A stretch of 64,000 bases of DNA from Isoptericola halalbus (GCA_009663185.1 VJZX01000001.1:186001-250000); one strand, 5' to 3'; numbered from the stretch's first letter, positions 33,485-42,480 are shown. Notes: generated by a model not told the origin, from the sequence alone. Numbers and translations: made by a program.

Positions 33485-33502
33485 TGTGGGATCCCTCCAA
33501 AG
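33485..33502 (+). promoter_or_regulatory. acc element 2 (18-base motif upstream of the alpha subunit gene)
   Basis: TGTGGGATCCCTCCAAAG, differing from acc element 1 at two of 18 positions. It lies 91 bases before the GTG of the biotinylated subunit, in a 175-base gap. The two elements are the only near-copies I found in the window, and both face acyl-CoA carboxylase genes. Confidence 0.65.
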
Positions 33503-33593
33503 CGGCCCGCTCGCGCTTTGGCCCCCCGCACAGACTTCTCGGGCGTGGCGCCCGCGTGTGCCGGGCCGGCCCCCGGGCGCGTTACCGTGAGCC

Positions 33594-35387
33594 GTGCCCA
33601 CCATCACGAAGGTTCTCGTCGCCAACCGCGGTGAGATCGCCGTCCGCATCGCTCGTGCCTGCGCCGACGCCGGCATCGCCTCCGTGGCGGTCTACGCCGA
33701 CCCCGACCGTGAGTCCCTGCACGTCCGCCTCGCTGACGAGGCGTTCTCGCTGCACGGTGCCCGCGCCGTCGACACGTACCTCGACGTCGACAAGATCATC
33801 GACGTCGCCCGCCGGTCGGGCGCCGACGCCGTGCACCCGGGCTACGGCTTCCTCGCCGAGAACGCGGAGTTCGCGCAGGCCGTCATCGACGCCGGCCTGA
33901 CGTGGGTCGGCCCCTCCCCTGACGCGATCCGGGCCCTGGGCGACAAGGTCAGCGCGCGGCACATCGCCCATGCCGCGGGCGCTCCGCTCGTGCCGGGCAC
34001 CCCCGACCCGGTCTCGGACGTCTCGGAGGTGCACGCCTTCGCGGCCGAGCACGGGCTGCCGGTCGCGATCAAGGCGGCGTTCGGCGGCGGCGGCCGCGGG
34101 CTCAAGGTCGCCCGCAGCCACGACGAGATCGACGAGCTCTACGAGTCGGCGGTCCGCGAGGCGACGGCGGCGTTCGGCCGCGGCGAGTGCTTCGTCGAGC
34201 GGTACCTCGACACGCCGCGCCATGTCGAGACGCAGTGTCTCGCGGACGCGCACGGCACCGTCGTCGTGGTCTCGACGCGCGACTGCTCGCTGCAGCGCCG
34301 GCACCAGAAGCTGGTCGAGGAGGCGCCCGCGCCGTTCCTCACCGCCGAGCAGGAGGCCGAGCTCGACCGCGCGTCGAAGGCGATCCTGCGCGAGGCCTGC
34401 TACGTTGGCGCCGGCACGTGCGAGTTTCTCGTCGGCGCCGACGGCACCCTGTCTTTCCTCGAGGTCAACACGCGTCTGCAGGTCGAGCACCCGGTGACCG
34501 AGGAGGTCACGGGCATCGATCTCGTGCGCGAGCAGCTGCGCATCGCCGCGGGCGAGCCCCTCGGCTACGACTCGACCACGGTGCGCGGGCACTCGATCGA
34601 GTTCCGGATCAACGGCGAGGACCCGGCCGCGGGCTTCCTGCCCGCGCCCGGCCGCATCACCACGCTGCGCTGGCCTGGCGGTCCGGGCGTGCGCGTCGAC
34701 ACGGGCGTCGTCGAGGGCGACACGATCTCGGGCGCCTTCGACTCGATGATCGCCAAGCTCGTCGTCACGGGCGCGACGCGCGCCGAGGCCGTGCAGCGGG
34801 CGCGGCGCGCGCTGGGCGAGCTCGAGGTCGAGGGCATCCCGACCGTGGTCCCGTTCCACCGTGCGGTGCTCGACACCACCGACTTCGTCCCCGCGGACGA
34901 CTCCGCGTTCCGCGTCCACACGCGCTGGATCGAGACCACGTTCGCCGACGCCCTCGCGACTCTCGCGCCGGCCAAGCCCCACCCCGCGCCGGCCGCCGAG
35001 CCCGAGCCCGAGCAGCTCGCCGAGCGTGTCGTCGTCGAGGTCGGCGGTCGCCGTCTCGAGGTCGTCCTGCCCGCGGGCCTGGGCACCGCGGCGGGCCGCG
35101 CACGCTCGGCGAACGCCGCTCGCCGGCCCGCTCGCCGGGCGGCCCGTGCGGCGGGCGGCGGTGGCGCGAGCGGCAACACGCTCGCCTCGCCGATGCAGGG
35201 GACGATCGTCAAGGTTGCCGTGGCGGACGGCGACAAGGTCGCCGAGGGCGATCTCGTCGTCGTGCTCGAGGCCATGAAGATGGAGCAGCCGATCGTCGCC
35301 CACCGTGCCGGCACCGTGCGCTCGCTGAACCTCGAGCCGGGCGCGGGCGTGACGGCGGGCGCCGCCATCTGCGACATCGTCGACTGA
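33594..35387 (+). CDS. accA3: Acyl-CoA carboxylase alpha subunit (biotin carboxylase + BCCP)
   Basis: A 597-residue AccA3/AccBC-type protein. Residues 1-450 are biotin carboxylase: '[19 protein letters not shown]', ATP-grasp '[16 protein letters not shown]', '[20 protein letters not shown]' and '[13 protein letters not shown]'. A Pro/Ala linker and an unusual Arg-Ala-rich segment precede the carrier domain at 527-597, with 'EAMKMEQP' and biotinyl Lys562. It carboxylates biotin with bicarbonate and ATP and hands CO2 to AccD. GTG at 33594 lies five bases after TACCGT, so it is probably leaderless. BirA encoded at 25.6 kb modifies Lys562. Confidence 0.95.
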   Translation: MPTITKVLVANRGEIAVRIARACADAGIASVAVYADPDRESLHVRLADEAFSLHGARAVDTYLDVDKIIDVARRSGADAVHPGYGFLAENAEFAQAVIDAGLTWVGPSPDAIRALGDKVSARHIAHAAGAPLVPGTPDPVSDVSEVHAFAAEHGLPVAIKAAFGGGGRGLKVARSHDEIDELYESAVREATAAFGRGECFVERYLDTPRHVETQCLADAHGTVVVVSTRDCSLQRRHQKLVEEAPAPFLTAEQEAELDRASKAILREACYVGAGTCEFLVGADGTLSFLEVNTRLQVEHPVTEEVTGIDLVREQLRIAAGEPLGYDSTTVRGHSIEFRINGEDPAAGFLPAPGRITTLRWPGGPGVRVDTGVVEGDTISGAFDSMIAKLVVTGATRAEAVQRARRALGELEVEGIPTVVPFHRAVLDTTDFVPADDSAFRVHTRWIETTFADALATLAPAKPHPAPAAEPEPEQLAERVVVEVGGRRLEVVLPAGLGTAAGRARSANAARRPARRAARAAGGGGASGNTLASPMQGTIVKVAVADGDKVAEGDLVVVLEAMKMEQPIVAHRAGTVRSLNLEPGAGVTAGAAICDIVD

Positions 35388-35440
35388 CCCTGGATCGCTA
35401 TCTCGGCACGGCACTGCACGCCTCTGGCAGAGTGAGAGCC

Positions 35441-35965
35441 GTGCCCGACACCTCGCTCCCCGGCAGGCTCGAGACCCGCCTCCACCGGCATGCCGGTGAT
35501 GGCTGGGTCGCGTGCGGCGACCACCGGCACTGGGGCCTGTTCGGCGCCGCCGGCCTCCTGCTCGCCCGGCGCGACGGCGACGGCGTGGTGACGCACGTCG
35601 TCCTGCAGCATCGCGCGCTCTGGTCCGACCAGGGCGGGACGTGGGGCGTCCCGGGCGGCGCGCTCGCACCCGAGGAGTCCGCCGTCGACGGCGCGCTGCG
35701 CGAGTCCGAGGAGGAGGCGTCGATCGCGCCCGCGGCGGTGCGCATCGTCGGCATGCACGTCCTCGACCACGGCTCGTGGGCCTACACGACCGTCGTCGGC
35801 GAGGTGGCCGACGGCGCGCGCGTCGACCCCGCGCCTTCGGACCCCGAGAGCCTCGAGGTGCGGTGGGTCGCGCTCGGCGAGCTCGGCGACCTGCCGCTCA
35901 TGGCGCCGTTCGCCGAGGCGCTGCCAGGACTGCTCGCGCTGCTCGACGGCACGCCCGGGGGGTAG
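35441..35965 (+). CDS. Nudix hydrolase
   Basis: A 174-residue Nudix protein. The Nudix box reads 'GALAPEESAVDGALRESEEEASI': G-x5-E-x7-R-E-x2-E-E is intact, but the final Gly of the consensus is Ala. The N-terminus 'VACGDHRHWGLFGAAGLLLARR' and 'QGGTWGVPGGAL' are typical of bacterial Nudix enzymes that hydrolyse nucleoside diphosphate derivatives. The substrate is unknown. The GTG at 35441 is the most likely start, with another in-frame GTG nine bases upstream. It is convergent with the lpdA-like gene, two bases apart. Confidence 0.85.
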   Translation: MPDTSLPGRLETRLHRHAGDGWVACGDHRHWGLFGAAGLLLARRDGDGVVTHVVLQHRALWSDQGGTWGVPGGALAPEESAVDGALRESEEEASIAPAAVRIVGMHVLDHGSWAYTTVVGEVADGARVDPAPSDPESLEVRWVALGELGDLPLMAPFAEALPGLLALLDGTPGG

Positions 35966-35967
35966 GC

Positions 35968-37479
35968 TCAGCGTCCCGTGAGCTGGCCGTGCAGCACGCG
36001 CGCGGCCTCGGCGATCGAGCCCGTGAGCGACGGGTAGACCGTGAACGCGTTCGCGACGTCGTCGACCGTGAGGCGGTGCGAGACTGCGAGCGTGATCGGG
36101 AAGACCAGCTCGCTCGCGCGCGGGGCCACGACGACACCGCCCAGCACCACGCCGGCCTCGGGGTGCGCGAAGAGCTTGACGAAGCCGTCGCGCAGACCGT
36201 GCATCTTGGCGCGCGGGTTGCGCGCGAGCGGCAGCGTCGTCGTCACGTAGCGCGAGCCCTGCGAGCGCAGCCGCTCCTCGCTGTACCCCACTGTGGCGAT
36301 CTCGGGCGCGGTGAAGATGTTCGCGGCGACGGTGCCGAGCTGCAACGGCGCGACGGCGTCGCCGAGCGCGTGCGCCATCGCGAGCCTGCCCTGCATCGCG
36401 GCGACCGACGCGAGGGGCAGCACGCCCGTGCAGTCGCCCGCGGCGTAGATGCCGCGCACCGACGTCCGCGAGACCTTGTCGACCTCGACGTGCCCCGACT
36501 CGGTGAGCCGGACCCCCGCCTCCTCGAGGCCGATGCCCCGCGTCGAGGGCACCGCGCCGACCGCGATGAGCACGTGCGAGCCCTCGACGACGCGCCCGTC
36601 GGCCAGCGTCACGGCCACGCCGTCGGCCGTGCGCTCCGCCGACGCGGCGCGCGAGCGTGACAGGACGGTCATGCCGCGCGCACGGAAGACGCCCTCGAGC
36701 AGCTCGGCCGCGTCCATGTCCTCGCCGGGCAGCACGCGGTCGCGCGACGAGACGAGCACGACGTCGGACCCGAGCGTCTGGTACGCGCCCGCGAACTCGG
36801 CGCCCGTGACGCCCGACCCGACCACGATCAGCCGCTCGGGCAGCTCGGTGAGGCTGTACAGCTGGGTCCACGTGAGGATGCGCTCGCCGTCGGGCACGGC
36901 GGTGGGGAGCGTGCGCGGGGTGGCTCCCAGCGCGAGGAGGATGGTGTCGGCGTCGAACGCCGTCGTCGTGCCGTCGGGCCGGTCGACCACGACCTTCGAC
37001 GGTCCGTCGAGGCGGCCCGTGCCCATCAGGACCGTGACGCCCTCGCGCTCGAGCCGCGCCCGGATGTCGGCGGACTGCGCGGAGGCGAGCGCGAGCAGCC
37101 GGTTGTTGACGGCCTGCAGGTCCACGAGGTGGCGACGCGCCTCGGATGCCGCGGGTGCCTCGGCGTCGCCGAGCGTGCCCGAGCGGATGCCGAGCTCGGT
37201 GGCGCTCTCGGCGATCGTGAGCCACTCGGCCGTGGCGATGAGCGTCTTGGAGGGCACGACGTCGGTCAGCACGGCGGCGCCGCCGAGTCCCTGCCGCTCG
37301 ACGACGGTCACGCGGGCACCGAGGCGGCGCGCGACGAGCGCGGCCTCGTAGCCGCCCGGTCCCCCTCCGAGGACGACGACGTGATGGCCGGGCTCCGCCA
37401 CCACCTCGGACGGCTCGGTCGTCAGGGTGGCGGCGGTCGCGTCGAGGGAGGGAGTGTTCGCGGTGGGCACGAGCGCCAT
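35968..37479 (-). CDS. lpdA: LpdA-like NAD(P)H-quinone dehydrogenase
   Basis: A 503-residue flavoprotein of the pyridine nucleotide-disulfide reductase class I fold: FAD motif 'VVVLGGGPGGYEAALVARRLG', NAD motif 'LIVVGSGVTGAEFAGAYQTLG' (both read in part), 'GIYAAGDCTG' and the dimerisation domain. The redox-active CxxxxC is missing: the equivalent segment is 'GGAAVLTDVVPSKTLIA'. It therefore cannot be a lipoamide dehydrogenase and matches the Rv3303c type, which reduces quinones with NAD(P)H. It is divergent from punA, as in M. tuberculosis. A 24-residue N-terminal extension precedes the FAD fold. Confidence 0.9.
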   Translation of the reverse strand: MALVPTANTPSLDATAATLTTEPSEVVAEPGHHVVVLGGGPGGYEAALVARRLGARVTVVERQGLGGAAVLTDVVPSKTLIATAEWLTIAESATELGIRSGTLGDAEAPAASEARRHLVDLQAVNNRLLALASAQSADIRARLEREGVTVLMGTGRLDGPSKVVVDRPDGTTTAFDADTILLALGATPRTLPTAVPDGERILTWTQLYSLTELPERLIVVGSGVTGAEFAGAYQTLGSDVVLVSSRDRVLPGEDMDAAELLEGVFRARGMTVLSRSRAASAERTADGVAVTLADGRVVEGSHVLIAVGAVPSTRGIGLEEAGVRLTESGHVEVDKVSRTSVRGIYAAGDCTGVLPLASVAAMQGRLAMAHALGDAVAPLQLGTVAANIFTAPEIATVGYSEERLRSQGSRYVTTTLPLARNPRAKMHGLRDGFVKLFAHPEAGVVLGGVVVAPRASELVFPITLAVSHRLTVDDVANAFTVYPSLTGSIAEAARVLHGQLTGR

Positions 37480-37581
37480 TCTGTCAGCACAGCGCCGGCA
37501 CTGCGCCAGGCCCCGCGCCAGGCACGGCGTCAGGCACCGCGTCACAGGCGTCACACGCGGGGCGGGACTACCCTCAGGACC

Positions 37582-38436
37582 ATGAGCAGCACGCCGACTC
37601 GCACCGTCCCGGACCTCGACGACCCGGCCACCGACCCGTTCGACGTGGCCCACGCCGCCGCGGAGTACATCGCCGAGGTGACCGGGGTGCCGGGGCATGA
37701 CGTCGCGCTCGTGCTCGGGTCCGGGTGGGGCGGCGCGGCCGAGCTGCTCGGCGAGGTCGTCGCGGAGATCCCGACGCACCACATCCCCGGCTTCGCCAAG
37801 CCGACCGTCCTCGGGCACGCGGCCACGTCCCGCTCGATCCGCGTCGAGCGTCCCGACGGCTCCGTCCGGCACGCGCTCGTGCTCGGCGGCCGCACCCACC
37901 TCTACGAGGGCAAGGGCGTGCGCCGCGTCGCGCACGGCGTGCGCACCGCCGCCGCGACCGGCTGCACGACCGTCGTGCTGACCAACGGCTGCGGGGGCCT
38001 GCACGTAGCGTGGCGGCCGGGCCAGCCCGTGCTCATCCGCGACCACCTCAACCTCACGGGCACGTCCCCGCTCGAGGGCGGCACGTTCGTCGACCTCACC
38101 GACCTGTACACCCCCCGGCTGCGCGAGATCGCCCGCCAGGCCGACCCCGAGCTGCCCGAGGGCGTGTACGCGCAGTTCACCGGCCCGCACTACGAGTCGC
38201 CCGCCGAGGTCCGCATGGCCGGGATCCTGGGCGCCGACCTCATCGGCATGTCGACGACGCTTGAGGCCATCGCCGCACGGCACTGCGGCATGGAGGTGCT
38301 CGGCATCTCGCTCGTGACGAACCTCGCGGCCGGCATCAGCCCCCACCCGTTGTCGCACGAGGAGGTCCTCGAGGCCGGCCAGAAGGCCGGCCCGCGCATC
38401 AGCGACCTGCTGGCGCGCATCGTCAAGTCCCTCTGA
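37582..38436 (+). CDS. punA: Purine nucleoside phosphorylase
   Basis: A 284-residue trimeric-type PNP: 'ALVLGSGWGGAAELL', phosphate/ribose site 'GGRTHLYEG', 'VVLTNGCGGLH', 'FTGPHYESPAEVRM', 'GMSTTLEAIAARH' and 'SLVTNLAAGIS'. The Asn in the last motif marks specificity for inosine and guanosine (6-oxopurines). It cleaves purine nucleosides with phosphate to base and (deoxy)ribose-1-phosphate. The ATG at 37582 follows TACCCT by seven bases, suggesting leaderless translation. The phosphohexomutase gene follows after 19 bases and could process the sugar phosphate. Confidence 0.94.
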   Translation: MSSTPTRTVPDLDDPATDPFDVAHAAAEYIAEVTGVPGHDVALVLGSGWGGAAELLGEVVAEIPTHHIPGFAKPTVLGHAATSRSIRVERPDGSVRHALVLGGRTHLYEGKGVRRVAHGVRTAAATGCTTVVLTNGCGGLHVAWRPGQPVLIRDHLNLTGTSPLEGGTFVDLTDLYTPRLREIARQADPELPEGVYAQFTGPHYESPAEVRMAGILGADLIGMSTTLEAIAARHCGMEVLGISLVTNLAAGISPHPLSHEEVLEAGQKAGPRISDLLARIVKSL

Positions 38437-38455
38437 GACCCGAGGAGGGTCACCG

Positions 38456-40273
38456 ATGACCAGCCTTGACACCGACGACCCGGCCTACGAGCCCACGGCC
38501 GCCGGCGCGGACCTGTCGTCGCTGCTCGACCGGGTCGAGACCTGGATCCGCCACGACGTCGACGAGGACGACAAGGCCGAGCTGACCGACCTGGTCGACC
38601 TCGCCACGGCCGACGACGGGACCCGTTTCCCCGCGGCGGTCGTCGAGCTGCGTGACCGGTTCGCCGGGACGCTGCAGTTCGGCACGGCCGGGCTCCGCGG
38701 CGCGATGGCGGCCGGCCCGAACCGCATGAACCGCGCGGTCGTCATCGGCGCGGCGGCCGGGCTCGGCGCGTACCTCAGAGACGCGCTAGGCCCCGCCCGG
38801 CCGCCCACCGTCGTCGTGGGCTTCGACGCGCGGTACCGTTCCGCCGACTTCGCGCGCGACACGGCCGCGGTGCTGACGGCCGCTGGCGCCGAGGTCTCGC
38901 TGCTGCCCGCCCCCCTGCCGACGCCGGTGCTCGCGTTCGCGGTGCGGCACCTGGGCGCCGATGCCGGCGTCATGGTCACCGCGAGCCACAACCCCGCGCG
39001 CGACAACGGGTACAAGGTCTACCTGGGCGGGCGGGTCGTGACCGACTCGGGCCAGGGGGCGCAGATCGTGCCGCCGTACGACGCGCTCATCGCCGAGCGG
39101 ATCGCCGCCGCCGGCCCGGCCTCCGCCGTGCCCCGCGCCGAGTCCGGCTGGGCGGTGCTGGGGCGCGAGGTCCTCGACGCCTACCTCGCGTCCGTGCGAG
39201 GTCTGACCGACGGCGTCCCGCGGCGCCTGAAGATCGTGACCACGTCGTTGCACGGCGTCGGTGGTCGCGTCCTCGCCCGGGCGCTCGCGGACGCCGGGTT
39301 CACCGACGTCCTGCCTGTCGAGGAGCAGCTCGACCCGGACCCGCGCTTCCCGACGGTCGCGTTCCCCAACCCCGAGGAGCGAGGCGCGACCGACATGGCG
39401 ATCGCGCTCGCGTCGGAGGCGCACGCCGACATCGTCATCGCCAACGACCCCGACGCCGACCGCTGCGCGGTCGCCGTCTACGACCCGACGGTCGGGACGT
39501 ACCAGGGCGCGGAGACCGCGCGCTCGCACGGCTGGCGCCTGCTGCACGGCGACGAGGTGGGGGCTCTCCTCGGCGTCGAGGCCGCGACGCGGCACCGCCC
39601 GGCCACCGGCGGCGACGGCCGCCCGCGGATGCTCGCGAGCTCGATCGTGTCCTCCCGCGTGCTGGCGAAGATCGCGTCCGCCCACGGGTTCGGGCACGCC
39701 ACGACGCTCACCGGCTTCAAGTGGATCTCGCGCGTCCCGAACCTCGTCTACGGATACGAGGAGGCACTCGGCTACTGCGTCGACCCCGCGCACGTGCGCG
39801 ACAAGGACGGCATCAGCGCGGCCGTGCTCGTGGCCCGGCTCGCCGCCCGGCTCAAGGCCGAGGGCCGCACGCTCGGCGACGCGCTCGACGACATCGCCCG
39901 TGCGCACGGGCTGCACGTGACGGACCAGCTGTCGGCCCGCTTCGACGACCTCGAGCGCATCGGCGAGACGCTGGCGCGCCTGCGCGCTCATCCTCCGCGG
40001 ACGCTGGCGGGCGCGGGCGTGGCCCGGTTCCGGGACCTGTCCGCCGGCGTCGACGGGCTCCCGCCGACCGACGGGGTGCTCATCCTCGCGGGCGACGGGA
40101 CGCGCGTCATCGTGCGACCCAGCGGCACCGAGCCCAAGGTCAAGTGCTACCTCGAGGTCGTCGAGACCGTCCCGCACGACGCGACGTCGTACCAGGTCGG
40201 TAGGGCCCGCATCGCGGCACACGCGAAGCTCGACCGTGTCAAGGCCGACATGCGCCGGGCGCTCGGTCTCTAG
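38456..40273 (+). CDS. pmmB: Phosphohexomutase (phosphomannomutase/phosphoglucomutase, PGM2-like)
   Basis: A 605-residue alpha-D-phosphohexomutase. Domain 1 has 'FGTAGLRGAMAAGPNRMN' and the phosphoserine loop 'MVTASHNPARDNGYKVY'. Domain 2 has the metal loop 'ANDPDADRCAV'. Domain 3 has 'YGYEEALGYCVDP', and domain 4 the phosphate-binding 'VRPSGTEPKVKCYLEV'. Length and the 'YEEALGY' form match the PGM2/phosphopentomutase-like branch (Rv3308 type), so action on ribose-1-phosphate released by PunA and DeoA is plausible alongside hexose phosphates. A stop codon is shared palindromically (CTAG) with the convergent next gene. Confidence 0.92.
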   Translation: MTSLDTDDPAYEPTAAGADLSSLLDRVETWIRHDVDEDDKAELTDLVDLATADDGTRFPAAVVELRDRFAGTLQFGTAGLRGAMAAGPNRMNRAVVIGAAAGLGAYLRDALGPARPPTVVVGFDARYRSADFARDTAAVLTAAGAEVSLLPAPLPTPVLAFAVRHLGADAGVMVTASHNPARDNGYKVYLGGRVVTDSGQGAQIVPPYDALIAERIAAAGPASAVPRAESGWAVLGREVLDAYLASVRGLTDGVPRRLKIVTTSLHGVGGRVLARALADAGFTDVLPVEEQLDPDPRFPTVAFPNPEERGATDMAIALASEAHADIVIANDPDADRCAVAVYDPTVGTYQGAETARSHGWRLLHGDEVGALLGVEAATRHRPATGGDGRPRMLASSIVSSRVLAKIASAHGFGHATTLTGFKWISRVPNLVYGYEEALGYCVDPAHVRDKDGISAAVLVARLAARLKAEGRTLGDALDDIARAHGLHVTDQLSARFDDLERIGETLARLRAHPPRTLAGAGVARFRDLSAGVDGLPPTDGVLILAGDGTRVIVRPSGTEPKVKCYLEVVETVPHDATSYQVGRARIAAHAKLDRVKADMRRALGL

Positions 40274-40749
40274 TCCGCCTCGACGGCCGCGAGCGCGGCC
40301 GCTACGGCCTCGGCGGGGGTCGCTGCCGGCTGCGGTCCGTCCGGCAGCTCACGTCCGTCTGTGTCGCGGACCTGCCAGCCGCCGAGCGTCACGACAGGTG
40401 TGCCACGACGCAGGGCCAGGCCCACTTCCGAGAGCGTGCCCCACGACCCGCCGACGACGATCACCGCGTCGGCCGAGGCGACCAGCACGGCGTTGCGCGC
40501 CTCGCCGAGGTGCGTCGTCAGGGCGACCGACAGGTGGGGGTTGGCGTCGGCGCGCGCTCCGGGCAGGACGCCGACGACGAGACCGCCCACTTCGCGCGCA
40601 CCCCTGGACGCCGCCTCCATCACGCCGTCACCGCCGCCCGTGAGGACGACCGCTCCGGCCTTTGCCAGGAGGCGGCCCACGGCGTGCGCACGGTCCCGCT
40701 CGACGTCCGAGCAGTCGCGCGGGCCGCAGACCGCGACCTGGAGCATCAT
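40270..40749 (-). CDS. TIGR00725-type SLOG-fold protein
   Basis: A 159-residue Rossmann-like protein related to LOG/lysine decarboxylase-like SLOG proteins. Visible are 'VAVCGPRDCSDVERDRA', 'AGAVVLTGGGDGVMEAASRGA' (read in part) and 'VASADAVIVVGGSWGTLSEVGLAL' (read in part), with the nucleotide-binding GG-loop and the Gly-Thr-Leu-x-Glu motif. Family members bind nucleotides or cleave the N-glycosidic bond of nucleotides; the exact activity here is unknown. Two adjacent ATGs (40749, 40746) are possible starts. It lies four bases after the siderophore-interacting-protein gene. Confidence 0.83.
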   Translation of the reverse strand: MMLQVAVCGPRDCSDVERDRAHAVGRLLAKAGAVVLTGGGDGVMEAASRGAREVGGLVVGVLPGARADANPHLSVALTTHLGEARNAVLVASADAVIVVGGSWGTLSEVGLALRRGTPVVTLGGWQVRDTDGRELPDGPQPAATPAEAVAAALAAVEAD

Positions 40750-40753
40750 GGCA

Positions 40754-41566
40754 TCACACAGCCCCGGCGAGCGCCGCGTCGTCCTGCTCGACGGCAGCCA
40801 CCCACTCCCGCTTCTCGGCGCGCCACGTCTCGTCCGCGCGGCCACGGCGCCAGTAGCCCGACGCCGAGAGCCGCTCGCGCGGGACCCCGAGCTCGGCGCG
40901 CGCCCAGCGCCGCAGGACACGGACGCAGGCGGCCTCACCGTGCAGGAAGGCGTGCGGGACGCCGTCGGGCAGCTCGCCGCCGGCGTGGGCCTCGCGGACG
41001 GCCCCCTCGAGGGTGCGGCTGCCGCGGTGCACCCAGGTGATGCGCGCGTCGGCGGGCGTGTCGATCACCTGCTCGTCCGCAGGCTCGGGCACCTCCACAA
41101 AAGCCCGGGCGACGGCGCCGGCCGGCAGCGCCTCGAGCGCCGCGGCGATCGCGGGAAGGGCCGCCTCGTCGCCGACGAGGAGGTGCCACGGGGCCCCGGG
41201 GTCGGGCGCGTACCCGCCGCCCGGCCCGAGGAACGTCACCTGCTCGCCCGGCTGGACGCGCATGGCCCAGGGTCCGCCGAGCCCCTCGTCCCCGTGCACC
41301 ACCAGGTCGATGTCCCACTCGCCGTCGCGGACGGCCCGGATCGTGTAGGTGCGCACGAGCGGACGCCCACCGGGTTCCGAAGGCTCGCCCAGCACGAGCT
41401 TGACGTACCGGTCGGTGTAGGCGGTGGGATCGATCGCGGACAGCTCGTCGCCCGCGACCGTCACGCGAACAATGTGCGGCGTCAGGCGGCGCACGGCCGC
41501 CACGGTCACGGTATGCGGCACGCGCTTGCGCGGCGGTCCGTCCGGGCGCTCAGGAGTCTCAGCCAT
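40754..41566 (-). CDS. Siderophore-interacting protein (FAD-containing ferric reductase family)
   Basis: A 270-residue SIP-family protein. The N-terminal FAD-binding barrel has 'DRYVKLVL', 'RTYTIRAVRDGEWDIDLVVHGDEGLGGPWA' (read in part) and 'GEQVTFLGPGGGY'. The C-terminal domain has 'HLLVGDEAALPAIAAALEAL' and 'AFLHGEAACVRVLRRW'. These proteins reduce ferric siderophores in the cytosol to release iron. A DtxR/IdeR-type box lies directly upstream, matching iron repression. The TAGGCT within that box ends nine bases before the ATG, so the leader is at most a few bases. The SLOG gene is probably co-transcribed. Confidence 0.92.
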   Translation of the reverse strand: MAETPERPDGPPRKRVPHTVTVAAVRRLTPHIVRVTVAGDELSAIDPTAYTDRYVKLVLGEPSEPGGRPLVRTYTIRAVRDGEWDIDLVVHGDEGLGGPWAMRVQPGEQVTFLGPGGGYAPDPGAPWHLLVGDEAALPAIAAALEALPAGAVARAFVEVPEPADEQVIDTPADARITWVHRGSRTLEGAVREAHAGGELPDGVPHAFLHGEAACVRVLRRWARAELGVPRERLSASGYWRRGRADETWRAEKREWVAAVEQDDAALAGAV

Positions 41567-41568
41567 GG

Positions 41569-41587
41569 TGAGGCGAGCCTAACCTGC
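41569..41587 (-). promoter_or_regulatory. DtxR/IdeR-type iron box
   Basis: On the minus strand the 19 bases read GCAGGTTAGGCTCGCCTCA, matching the classical iron-box consensus TTAGGTTAGGCTAACCTAA at 14 of 19 positions, including the central AGGTTAGGCT. It begins three bases before the ATG of the siderophore-interacting protein and contains its probable -10 hexamer TAGGCT. Repressor binding would therefore block transcription directly. Confidence 0.8.
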
Positions 41588-41625
41588 CACGGGCGCCCAC
41601 GGCCAAGGTGTGGCACCATCCAGGC

Positions 41626-41762
41626 GAGGTAGAACCGCATTCGCGGAGGTAGAACGGCTTTCGCCGAGGTAGAACGAAATTCGGCGAGGTAGAACGAGAT
41701 CTCGGCGAGATCGTTCTACCTCGGCGGAGCTGGTTCTACCTCGGCGGAGCTGGTTCTACGTC
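41626..41762. repeat. 20-nt repeat array, locus 1 (four direct plus three inverted units)
   Basis: GAGGTAGAAC occurs at 41626, 41646, 41666 and 41686, exactly every 20 bases. The reverse complement GTTCTACCTC follows at 41713 and 41733, and a variant at 41753, again every 20 bases. The bases between the cores vary but usually end in CGCC or CGGC. The two halves can fold on each other into a long stem centred near 41704. The array starts five bases after the deoC stop. Confidence 0.9.
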
Positions 41763-41766
41763 GCGG

Positions 41767-42480
41767 TCAGTAGCCGCCGTCGGCGGCTCCAGCGTCGGAC
41801 GCGCCGTCGAACCCGGCGAGCACGGCCGCGGTGCCTGACAGCCCGAGGCGCGTGGCGCCGGCCTCGATCATCGCGAGGGCGTCGTGCAGGGTGCGGACAC
41901 CGCCCGAGGCCTTGATCCCGAGCCGCCCGCCCACGGTGCGAGCCATGAGCTGGACGGCGTGCACGGAGGCGCCGCCGGTCGCGTGGAACCCGGTCGACGT
42001 CTTGACGAAGTCCGCGCCGGCGGCCTCGGACGCCTGGCACACGGCGACGACCTCGTCGTCGGACAGCGCGGCCGACTCGATGATGACCTTGAGGACCTTG
42101 CCCGCCGGGACGGCGGTGCGTACGGCCACGACGTCGGCCTCCACGGCCCGGAAGTCGCCCGCCTTGGCGGCGCCGACGTCGATGACCATGTCGACCTCGT
42201 CGGCGCCGTCGGCAATCGACCGCGCGGCCTCGGCCGCCTTGACCTCGCTCACATGCTTGCCGGACGGGAAGCCGCACACGGTCGCGACGGCGAGCCGGCC
42301 GCCCGCCTCGGCGACGGCGTGGGCGACGAAGGTCGGCGAGACGCACACCGAGAACACGCCGAGCCCGGCGCCCTCGCGCACGAGCGCCGAGACGTCCGCG
42401 GCGGTCGCCTCGGGCTTGAGCAGGGTGTGGTCGACGTAGCGCGCCAGGGCGGCCTTGTCGCCAGGCAGGTCCGCGATCAC
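41767..42480 (-). CDS. deoC: Deoxyribose-phosphate aldolase
   Basis: A 237-residue class I aldolase. It has '[16 protein letters not shown]', '[20 protein letters not shown]', '[15 protein letters not shown]', '[10 protein letters not shown]', the Schiff-base lysine in '[10 protein letters not shown]', and '[10 protein letters not shown]'. It splits deoxyribose-5-phosphate into glyceraldehyde-3-phosphate and acetaldehyde, ending deoxynucleoside catabolism. Its ATG overlaps the add stop in an ATGA arrangement, so adenosine deaminase and aldolase are co-translated. The 20-nt repeat array starts immediately after its stop codon. Confidence 0.95.
   Translation of the reverse strand: MIADLPGDKAALARYVDHTLLKPEATAADVSALVREGAGLGVFSVCVSPTFVAHAVAEAGGRLAVATVCGFPSGKHVSEVKAAEAARSIADGADEVDMVIDVGAAKAGDFRAVEADVVAVRTAVPAGKVLKVIIESAALSDDEVVAVCQASEAAGADFVKTSTGFHATGGASVHAVQLMARTVGGRLGIKASGGVRTLHDALAMIEAGATRLGLSGTAAVLAGFDGASDAGAADGGY

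Noticed and set aside
41626-41762. CRISPR array
   Set aside because: The 20-base period leaves only about 10 variable bases between 10-base cores, orientation flips midway, and no cas gene is present.
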